From contig PLXF01000068.1 in NCBI GenBank assembly GCA_003151315.1, positions 1,423 to 15,686 of the forward strand: a stretch of DNA of 14,264 bases. Reading direction: 5' to 3'. Position numbers and translations under genes: made by a program. The DNA is from Parachlamydiales bacterium. GTDB lineage: Bacteria > Chlamydiota > Chlamydiia > Chlamydiales > SM23-39. Positions within the stretch are counted from its first letter, which is position 1. Each line of letters begins with the position of its first letter. Of this stretch, positions 1 to 5,541 are shown piece by piece. The notes below the pieces were generated by a model that did no database searches, was not told the origin of the DNA, and saw only the letters and a program-made list of their open reading frames with translations.

Positions 1-194
1 ATTACTGTCATAGACAAGCTCTCCACGACAACGCCAGGATGCTTTAATGTATCCAAAGCAACATCCGCCACGCCAGCACAAACGGCCGCCGTTTTAACAA
101 TAGCACCGGGATAATCTCTAGCTAAGCCATTCAAGCCATTGTACATAGCAACTTGAGCGCAGGCTACACTTTTAACGCAAATATCTGAACGCAT
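1..194 (-). CDS. Hypothetical protein, N-terminal part (runs off the window)
   Basis: The first 64 codons of a minus-strand gene whose remainder lies left of base 1. It begins MRSDICVKSVACAQ and continues as a small, Ala/Val-rich, partly hydrophobic sequence with three cysteines (residues 6, 12 and about 40). An AGGA ribosome-binding site about seven bases upstream of the ATG at 194 supports this start. No motif is recognised. The composition would suit an amphipathic helical or membrane-associated protein, but too little is visible to assign a family. Confidence 0.6.
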   Translation of the reverse strand, partial: MRSDICVKSVACAQVAMYNGLNGLARDYPGAIVKTAAVCAGVADVALDTLKHPGVVVESLSMTV

Positions 195-255
195 AAATAT
201 TCCTGAAAGAAGTTCATATCTTATACAACTCTAGAGAATTAAGTGGATTGTTCCG

Positions 256-486
256 CTAAAGGCCATTGATTTTTACGAGTTCGCGGATTTCATCCGCAAT
301 TTTCTGCATTTCCACAACGGTTTCCTTATCAGCGGTCAACCGTTTGCACAGCTTCCGCAACCGAACGCTCATACGACATACGCTTTGTTTAGCAGAGCTA
401 TATTCTTGCTTCCAGGCCTTTAATTCACCATTTTCCTGTTCTAATCGATCAATTTTTTCCTGCATTTCTTTAATTTGCAATTCCAT
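256..486 (-). CDS. Small coiled-coil protein
   Basis: A 76-residue protein, unrecognised by family. The ATG at 486 is preferred over an upstream in-frame start at 519 because a GGAGG ribosome-binding site lies just before it, while nothing similar precedes 519. The sequence begins MELQIKEMQEKIDRLEQENG and is almost entirely charged helix with heptad-spaced Leu/Ile, so a short parallel coiled coil or leucine zipper is expected. A basic stretch (about residues 35-55, rich in Arg and Lys) follows, and the tail is again helical. It has no signal peptide or membrane segment, so it is probably cytosolic. It stands alone, with divergent orientation to the gene at 604. A structural, adaptor or nucleic-acid-binding role is possible but not shown. 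Confidence 0.65.
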   Translation of the reverse strand: MELQIKEMQEKIDRLEQENGELKAWKQEYSSAKQSVCRMSVRLRKLCKRLTADKETVVEMQKIADEIRELVKINGL

Positions 487-603
487 GAGCCCTCCAAGAG
501 ATTCACCATAGTACACCAAAAGTAGTTATATTTCCCCTGATTTAAGAATCGACCTTTCTGAAAAATCACAAATATTTATATACATAGGAAAAAAGAGGTA
601 AAT

Positions 604-975
604 ATGGTTAAAGCTTTCGCAATTATTTTTGGAATCGGTTTTTTTCTCATTGGTATTTTAGGATTTATTCCGCAGTTCACCCCAAACGAGCACCTTCTAG
701 GGCTATTTTACGTCAACACCTTCCATAACATGGTCCATTTGGTCAGCGGAGCCCTCTTTTTTTGGGTAGGGATGAAAGGCGTGCAGGCTTCCCAAATTTT
801 CTTTCGCGTATTTGGAGTGATCTACCTGCTCGTTGCTATTCTTGGCTTTTTCTATAAAAACCAAGCTATTTTGGGACTTATGAGCAACAACATGGCGGAT
901 ACTTGGCTCCATCTTGTATTAAGCTTTGTCATGCTATATATAGGCTTTAGAAAAAAAATGGGAGCCAGATCGTGA
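604..975 (+). CDS. DUF4383-family four-helix membrane protein
   Basis: A 123-residue integral membrane protein with four hydrophobic segments at about residues 4-24, 37-57, 65-85 and 99-116. The pattern matches DUF4383: an N-terminal helix ending in GFIPQFTPN, a second helix with HNMVHLVSG, a third ending in LGFFY, and the closing NNMADTWLHLVLS. Conserved histidines (41, 45, 103) lie at or within the helices. A GAGGT ribosome-binding site precedes the ATG. The family function is unknown; it is found in the inner membrane of many bacteria. Its stop overlaps the GTG start of the next gene by four bases (GTGA), so the two are translationally coupled and probably work together, which would fit a membrane partner for the redox enzyme downstream. 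Confidence 0.85.
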   Translation: MVKAFAIIFGIGFFLIGILGFIPQFTPNEHLLGLFYVNTFHNMVHLVSGALFFWVGMKGVQASQIFFRVFGVIYLLVAILGFFYKNQAILGLMSNNMADTWLHLVLSFVMLYIGFRKKMGARS

Positions 976-2501
976 ACCAGAAAGGACATGAAACCATTTC
1001 TTTATGGCAAGATCAGCAAATTTTAAGAAGTTTTCCTTCGCTGCACAAAGATTTGGAAACAGATGTATGCATCATTGGCGCTGGGATTTCTGGTCTTTCA
1101 GTTGCTTACAATTTAAGCCAAAGCGGAAAGAGAGTTGTGGTTTTAGACGATGGACCCATTGCAGGAGGACAAACCGTAAGAACAACAGGACATTTATCGA
1201 ATGCTTTGGATGACCGGTTTTTTGATCTCGAAAAATGTTTTGGAGTCGAAGGGTCCAAATTAGCCGCACAGAGTCACGGCGCTGCGATCGAATTCATTGC
1301 TCATCTCGTCAAAAAGCACCACATTAAATGCCATTTTGAAGAGCTCGACGTCTATCTTTTTGTTCCGCCTGGCGACTCCTTGAGCATTTTAGACAAAGAA
1401 TTAGCAGCCGCCCACCGTGCGGGGCTCACTAGCGTAGAGAAGATGGATCGAGCTCCTATCGATTCTTTCGATACAGGACCTTGCCTTCGCTTTCCCAACC
1501 AGGCGCAATTTTACCCTTTGCCCTACATTGATAAACTCTGCGATTTAATCATCGAGGCAGGCGGTTCGATTTTCACCTCAGTGCACGCGACTAAAATTGA
1601 GAAAAAAGAAGACCAATACCTAGTGGCCACACAAGGGGCGTCCGTCTTAGCAAAACATGTGGTCATTGCAACAAATAGCCCGATTTGCAGCCCTTTTTTA
1701 CCCCACCTGAAACAAGCGCCCTATCGGACCTACGTCATTGCGGGCAATGTCCCCAAAGGAAGTGTCACGCGAGCGCTCTATTACGACACTCCAGACCCCT
1801 ATCACTACATCCGCCTCGCCCAAGCTGATGAGAACCACGATCTGTTGCTAATTGGCGGAGAAGACCATCGCACTGCGGAAAAAAAAGACACCGAATCTTG
1901 CTTTGACAAGCTAGAGCAGTGGGCCAAAGAGCGCTTTCCTTTCCTGGGGAAGACCCTCTACCGCTGGTCAGGACAAGTTATGGAACCGATTGATGGTTTA
2001 GCATTTATCGGGCGGGTGAAACAGAATGCAGAAATCTATATGGTAACCGGAGATTCGGGCAACGGCCTCACGCATGGCACTATTGCAGGTCTACTTATAA
2101 ATGATCTGATCCTCAAACGGAAAAATCCTTGGGAGAAGCTCTATGACCCGCATCGCAAAACTCTCTCTGCAGCAAAAGACTTCGTTAAAGAAAATGTGAA
2201 CACCTTTTGTCAATATCGGGATTGGGTCACGGCAGGAGATCAAAAATCGGCCTCTGATTTACCTAAAAACTCAGGAGCGATCATCCGAAAAGGGCTCAAG
2301 AAATGCGCCATCTATCGGGACGATACAGGTAAGCTACACGAGATGTCGGCCATTTGCCCTCACCTAAAAGCCGAAGTCCGCTGGAACTTAAGTGAAAACT
2401 GCTGGGAGTGCCCTGCCCACGGCTCTCGATTCTCCGCTACGGGCGAGGTGATCCAAGGGCCCGCTAATTGCGACCTGGGAAAAAACACAAGAATTTATTA
2501 A
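972..2501 (+). CDS. FAD-dependent oxidoreductase with C-terminal Rieske [2Fe-2S] domain
   Basis: A 509-residue two-domain redox protein of the DAO/YhfW type. The N-terminal Rossmann motif GAGISG (residues 36-41), between beta strands DVCII and VVVLD, binds the ADP part of FAD; the following GGQTVRTTGHLS is typical of the family. The C-terminal Rieske domain has both ligand pairs: C462-x-H464 in CPHL and C480-x2-H483 in CPAHGSRF, 15 residues apart, so a 2Fe-2S cluster should assemble. The end (GEVIQGPANCDL) is the usual Rieske finish, so the protein is full length. The start is GTG at 972, overlapping the upstream stop, with GGAG about eight bases before it. There is no signal peptide, so it acts in the cytoplasm. 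The substrate is unknown; oxidative deamination or dehydrogenation of a small molecule is plausible. Confidence 0.9.
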   Translation: MNQKGHETISLWQDQQILRSFPSLHKDLETDVCIIGAGISGLSVAYNLSQSGKRVVVLDDGPIAGGQTVRTTGHLSNALDDRFFDLEKCFGVEGSKLAAQSHGAAIEFIAHLVKKHHIKCHFEELDVYLFVPPGDSLSILDKELAAAHRAGLTSVEKMDRAPIDSFDTGPCLRFPNQAQFYPLPYIDKLCDLIIEAGGSIFTSVHATKIEKKEDQYLVATQGASVLAKHVVIATNSPICSPFLPHLKQAPYRTYVIAGNVPKGSVTRALYYDTPDPYHYIRLAQADENHDLLLIGGEDHRTAEKKDTESCFDKLEQWAKERFPFLGKTLYRWSGQVMEPIDGLAFIGRVKQNAEIYMVTGDSGNGLTHGTIAGLLINDLILKRKNPWEKLYDPHRKTLSAAKDFVKENVNTFCQYRDWVTAGDQKSASDLPKNSGAIIRKGLKKCAIYRDDTGKLHEMSAICPHLKAEVRWNLSENCWECPAHGSRFSATGEVIQGPANCDLGKNTRIY

Positions 2502-2574
2502 AAAAATCCACACATCAAAAAAACACAAAACGCTCAGCCAGTGCACCAAGAAGCGCCGCAGTCCGCTCTCTCTC

Positions 2575-2583
2575 TGATATAAT
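2575..2583 (+). promoter_or_regulatory. Candidate extended -10 promoter for the 2667 gene
   Basis: A perfect TATAAT (2578-2583) is preceded by TG one base away, giving an extended -10 element, TGATATAAT. There is no good -35 box 17-18 bases upstream, as expected for extended -10 promoters. Transcription would start near 2590 and give a leader of roughly 75 bases. Confidence 0.45.
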
Positions 2584-2666
2584 TTCTTAGTCTTGGAAAA
2601 GTTTTTACTACTAGCCAAAATAGAAGGCCTTATCTATGATGTTTTCCACTTTCAAAGGAGTCCAAT

Positions 2667-3026
2667 ATGGCATCAGTTACCAATCAACCTCCCTCTGTAC
2701 AAGAGCAAAACTCTGCGTTGTTAATACAAAATGAAGATCTGTTCAACCAGCTCAAAGCAACACGAGGAAGACTAGAGCAAAAGGATGCGCCCTTACCGAA
2801 AGGAGATTACTACCGATTAATTTGTTCGTCCTGCTTAGAAAGGGTCGATATTCTCCGGGAAAAATGGAAAGAAATTCTGCCTAAAAGCCTTGATGGTCGA
2901 TACGTGTACCCCCAAAAGATGACGATAGAAACTATATGCACAAATTGTGAAAAATCGATTATCTTTCATGGCTGTTTCCAAACTAATATCGAAATGCGAA
3001 GAATTTTTCCCACAACTAGTCCCTAA
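2667..3026 (+). CDS. Small hypothetical protein with two CxxC pairs
   Basis: A 119-residue protein with no recognised family. AAAGGAG seven bases before the ATG is a strong ribosome-binding site. The first 40 residues are polar and probably helical. Two cysteine pairs follow, C53-x2-C56 (CSSC) and C91-x2-C94 (CTNC), about 35 residues apart, with H101 and C103 just after the second pair. This spacing suits a zinc ribbon or another metal-binding knuckle, though it could be disulfide chemistry if the protein is exported. It has no signal peptide or membrane helix. It stands as its own unit, with its own promoter and a hairpin after the stop. A chlamydia-specific small protein or secreted effector is possible, but nothing in the sequence proves it. 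Confidence 0.7.
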   Translation: MASVTNQPPSVQEQNSALLIQNEDLFNQLKATRGRLEQKDAPLPKGDYYRLICSSCLERVDILREKWKEILPKSLDGRYVYPQKMTIETICTNCEKSIIFHGCFQTNIEMRRIFPTTSP

Positions 3027-3032
3027 GACGTC

Positions 3033-3061
3033 GCATGCCCTCTTCCAATAGAGGGACATGC
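3033..3061. terminator. Hairpin between convergent genes
   Basis: GCATG plus CCCTCT (3033-3043) pairs with AGAGGG and CATGC (3050-3061), giving an 11-bp stem with one bulged A and a six-base loop. It lies seven bases after the stop of the 2667 gene and before the end of the minus-strand gene at 3090, so it could end both transcripts. There is no U tract on either side, so intrinsic termination is uncertain. Confidence 0.5.
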
Positions 3062-3089
3062 TATACCATCGCAATTCAAGAAGCGGTTT

Positions 3090-3599
3090 TTATACGCGGC
3101 TAGAGCCTTCTTCTATCAACGGTTGTTGACTATTATCAACAAGCAAAGCATCGCGTGGTTGCCCTACGAATACGCTATCCGAATAAGCGACGCTAAAACC
3201 AAAAGCAGGTCCTCCGAGCAGCCCAAAGGCCACTCCAAGACTCACTATAACCGGAATCTTTGACATAGCCGCGAGCAAGCCGAAACCCCAGCCAATTCCA
3301 GAGATAAAAGCCCCTGCTGAGATGTGTTTCCAAGTTCTGCTTTGTACTATGGGTCTAAAAGAGCCCATCATGCAACCTGAATCTGGATGTTGAGCCAACT
3401 CGTGGCCTCCTATGAATAGCATGGATCCTGCCACTACTCCATTCACGAAAGGGACTGGAATCAACGTAGCCCCCATTGCTCCAAAGGACCAAAAAGCCCA
3501 TTTAGCGGTTTGAATTGTTTCTCTATCACAAAGGCACTCCTGCACCCTTGTGCAGCAGGAGTCGGAACTTGTTCGTGTTGGCGATAATACGGGAATCAT
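3090..3599 (-). CDS. Hypothetical Inc-like membrane protein
   Basis: A 169-residue protein, unrecognised by family. An AGGAG ribosome-binding site lies seven bases before the ATG. The N-terminus is polar and Cys-rich (CCTRVQECLC, residues 15-24). Hydrophobic, Gly-rich segments follow at about 34-65, 92-112 and 115-139; the last two are separated by only a few residues and form a tight membrane hairpin. A polar 25-residue tail follows. There is no cleavable signal peptide. Paired hydrophobic segments with a short turn and soluble ends are the hallmark of chlamydial inclusion-membrane proteins, which reach the vacuole membrane by type III secretion, so this is a candidate Inc. That role is inferred from topology only. 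A promoter with a good -35 box lies upstream. Confidence 0.65.
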   Translation of the reverse strand: MIPVLSPTRTSSDSCCTRVQECLCDRETIQTAKWAFWSFGAMGATLIPVPFVNGVVAGSMLFIGGHELAQHPDSGCMMGSFRPIVQSRTWKHISAGAFISGIGWGFGLLAAMSKIPVIVSLGVAFGLLGGPAFGFSVAYSDSVFVGQPRDALLVDNSQQPLIEEGSSRV

Positions 3600-3625
3600 A
3601 GGTTTTCTCCTTATTCAGGCTAACA

Positions 3626-3654
3626 TAGATAACATAAGAAAAAATTTACGTCAA
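3626..3654 (-). promoter_or_regulatory. Candidate promoter for the 3090 gene
   Basis: On the minus strand, TTGACG (3654-3649) is a five-of-six match to the -35 consensus. After a 17-base spacer comes TATCTA (3631-3626), a weak -10 hexamer. The spacing and position, about 30 bases before the start codon, fit a primary sigma-factor promoter. Confidence 0.4.
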
Positions 3655-3813
3655 TTTCACATAACCTTTACAGACAACCTAAGACTAGACTAAAAGCAGA
3701 CATTTGGAAGCTCCCTCCAACATATCCGCCCTTTACGAAATCTGAATCTTGAAAGTGGTATAAAAGCTTCTTAAAGTTTGCTGTATCAGATACTTAAAGA
3801 TGGGATTGAAAAA

Positions 3814-3860
3814 CTCCGAGTGCATGATTCGAACATGCGACCCATAGATTAACAGTCTAG
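3814..3860 (-). pseudogene. 3' fragment of a tRNA-Asn (GTT) gene, possible attachment site
   Basis: The minus strand holds the 3' half of a tRNA. It has an anticodon arm with loop CTGTTAA (3855-3849, anticodon GTT) and flanking arms CTAGA/TCTAT (four of five pairs). A five-base variable loop GGGTC follows, then a perfect T arm (GCATG, TTCGAAT, CATGC; 3838-3822), the acceptor strand ACTCGGA (3821-3815) and discriminator G at 3814. The matching 5' acceptor strand and a D arm are absent in the 70 bases upstream. Instead there is an unrelated GGGAA/TTCCC hairpin. A break in the anticodon arm is where many tyrosine-recombinase elements cross over, so this is likely the chromosomal scar of an integration event. 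The remaining bases of the 3600-3998 gap show no gene. Confidence 0.7.
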
Positions 3861-3998
3861 GGAAACGTCTTCCCTAAAAAGCCTTAGTTGACCTTAGACC
3901 AACCTAACTTGCTCACGGTTGCAAGAAAAGTAAAAATCTTTCCAGAGAATATTGGTAATCTGATGATGATTTATATTTAAAGACATAAATACATTAAA

Positions 3999-4487
3999 TT
4001 AGTTTGTTGATTTTTTACATTCTGTATATTTAGCTATTACAACTCCGACTACTCCGCCGACAAGTCCTCCGATGTCAAAGCCAATCAAAGCACCTAAAGG
4101 TCCTAAGATAAGTCCAGCGATTAATCCAATAACCAGAGCAGTACTTAGAGCTCCGATTAGACTAAAACGACAAGCCCTGTTTGATAAACAACATTTATTA
4201 TCTTTATTCAAAGAGTTAATTTTAGAATTAGAATTATTAATAACTTCTGGATTTTGTATCTGATCCGGTATACTATTGACAGGTTTCGATGCTTGAACTC
4301 TAGCTCTTTGTTCCCGCGATTTCCATTTTTTATTCATTTCTCTAATGACTTGAGACCTTTCCTCTGATTTTTGGCGGAGCTCGTGTAATTGCTTATCGGA
4401 AACACCACCATTATCATCTGCCCGCCGACGAGCTTCTGCTTTGGCTGCATCACGAATGTCTAAATCCTTAAGTGTCACAATTGGCAT
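3999..4487 (-). CDS. Candidate inclusion-membrane (Inc-like) protein with helical N-terminus
   Basis: A 162-residue protein. The N-terminal 65 residues are charged and helical, with the motif SDKQLHELRQK...SQVIREMNKKW at residues 30-55. An Asn/Ser-rich linker follows, then two hydrophobic, Gly-rich helices at about 107-129 and 131-153, separated by a very short turn, and a short Lys tail. This bilobed hydrophobic hairpin with a cytosol-facing coiled-coil-like arm is the classic Inc layout. AAAGGA eight bases before the ATG is the ribosome-binding site, and it lies inside the end of the upstream reading frame. The stop of that frame is only two bases away, so the two are co-transcribed and probably coupled. 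The helical motif is also found at the C-terminus of the upstream gene (15 of 27 residues identical), so the pair is related in part. The Inc role is inferred. Confidence 0.7.
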   Translation of the reverse strand: MPIVTLKDLDIRDAAKAEARRRADDNGGVSDKQLHELRQKSEERSQVIREMNKKWKSREQRARVQASKPVNSIPDQIQNPEVINNSNSKINSLNKDNKCCLSNRACRFSLIGALSTALVIGLIAGLILGPLGALIGFDIGGLVGGVVGVVIAKYTECKKSTN

Positions 4488-4489
4488 AC

Positions 4490-5178
4490 CTATCGTCCTT
4501 TATTCCATTTTTCATTCATTTTTTTTATTGCCTGAGAATTTTTTGCTAATTTCTGCCTTAGCTCAAAAAGAATCTCATCAGAGATTTCATTTTTTTCGTC
4601 ATTCTCATCGCCTACTTCCTCTATCAGCACAGGTCGAAGCAGCAAAGGCGCTGCAGAATTATCAATAGCCTGAACAGGTACCGCATCAACTACATGAGAA
4701 GGTCTGCAATTGCTGCCGCATTGATATTTACTGGGGCCAGTTGGGGAAGCACTGGTTGTTGAGCAAGCATCGGTACTTGATTGCGAATTTCGGCGATTAG
4801 CATGAATACTCGGAGCGCGGCAACGCATATAACTCCTGAAGTATACAAGAAGATTGTTGTCTCTTCTATTACAAAACAAGTTAATGTTTTTGAGTTTTGA
4901 CAAATATTTGTATGAGTATAATGAAGAAGAACTCCAGTAGCTATACAGGAAATTCCGCTGATAGACAGAGAGCCTCTAATATGGCCTCTCAAAAAGCCTC
5001 CCCAAGTGTTCATCTCTTGTATTCCAGCATGAACCGCACGTTCCTCAATCGCAACGGCGCGATTACCAGGCATTGCATCCGCAACCTCTTCCCGCCCATT
5101 GAGACCCATCCAATTTCCGATTTTTCTTGTAAAGGGACTAATCAAATTCGACAGTCCAGCACCGATAGTAGCAATCAT
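4490..5178 (-). pseudogene. Inc-like membrane protein gene with an apparent -1 frameshift
   Basis: The first frame (5178 down to 4690) codes 162 residues: a polar N-terminus, hydrophobic segments at about 70-87 and 107-129, and a Pro/Gln-rich linker ending in AAAIADLLM. AGGTG eight bases before the ATG is the ribosome-binding site. The second frame, one base back, is open from 4903 to 4490. From about 4695 on it reads as plausible protein (VVDAVPVQAIDNSAAP, then an acidic stretch, then the helical motif SDEILFELRQK...SQAIKKMNEKW). It has no start codon or ribosome-binding site near the switch point and no obvious slippery heptamer. The simplest reading is a one-base deletion near 4690-4720 in a gene of about 230 codons. 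A sequencing error, or a real 162-residue protein followed by a remnant, are alternatives. The tail motif resembles the head of the 3999 gene. Confidence 0.55.
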
Positions 5179-5218
5179 AAAAAAAACACCTATTTTATAG
5201 TTTAATTTATAATAGATA

Positions 5219-5248
5219 ATTATATAATATAACTATAAATAAAATCAA
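5219..5248 (-). promoter_or_regulatory. Candidate promoter for the 5178-3999 operon
   Basis: On the minus strand, TTGATT (5248-5243) and a perfect TATAAT (5224-5219) are separated by 18 bases, about 40 bases before the start codon at 5178. The surrounding 80 bases are very AT-rich, so other -10-like hexamers occur nearby. Confidence 0.45.
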
Positions 5249-5278
5249 ATATAAATAAACTTCGTGTAAATTAAAAAA

Positions 5279-5391
5279 CAACCCATACTAGCATCCCAGC
5301 CTTTTGATCCGAGAAAATAGCCCTTAATTAATAGGGAACTATTTTCGCACCGGCTACGCCTGATCAAAATTCTAGGCGCTATCATGGGTTG
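5279..5391. repeat. Large nested imperfect palindrome
   Basis: Nested arms pair over 113 bases: CAACCCAT (5279-5286) with ATGGGTTG (5384-5391), TTTTGATC (5302-5309) with GATCAAAA (5362-5369), GAAAATAG (5313-5320) with CTATTTTC (5339-5346), and CCCT (5321-5324) with AGGG (5333-5336) around an AT loop. It lies in the 363-base divergent gap between the Inc-like operon and the autotransporter gene, so it is not an obvious terminator for either. It could be a MITE-like insertion, a relic of a mobile element, or a cruciform-forming regulatory site. The rest of the gap holds only promoter-like sequence. Confidence 0.55.
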
Positions 5392-5486
5392 GTTGTCTAA
5401 CTTTCAACTGGACATAGCATATGTTAACGGTCCTGCTATACCCGTTCATGATTCAAGAATCGGTATATTGCCTGTTAAAAAACAAA

Positions 5487-5515
5487 TTGATTTCAAAAAA
5501 TCCATAGAATAAAAC
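5487..5515 (+). promoter_or_regulatory. Candidate promoter for the inverse autotransporter gene
   Basis: TTGATT (5487-5492) and TAAAAC (5510-5515) are separated by 17 bases. Transcription would start near 5522, about 20 bases before the ATG. The -10 matches four of six consensus bases, so the call is tentative. Confidence 0.35.
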
Positions 5516-5541
5516 TAGGCATGATTGTCTAGAAGGTATGC

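Noticed and set aside
3860..3930. A complete tRNA with an unusual insert upstream of the anticodon arm
   Set aside because: No 5' strand complementary to ACTCGGA occurs upstream, and the TTAG/CTAA stem is too far away and wrongly placed to be a D arm.
5396..5450. An integron attC-like site beginning GTCTAAC
   Set aside because: No matching GTTRRRY partner with attC-like inner arms; the remaining complementarity (GGAC/GTCC, ATAGCA/TGCTAT) is short and crossed.
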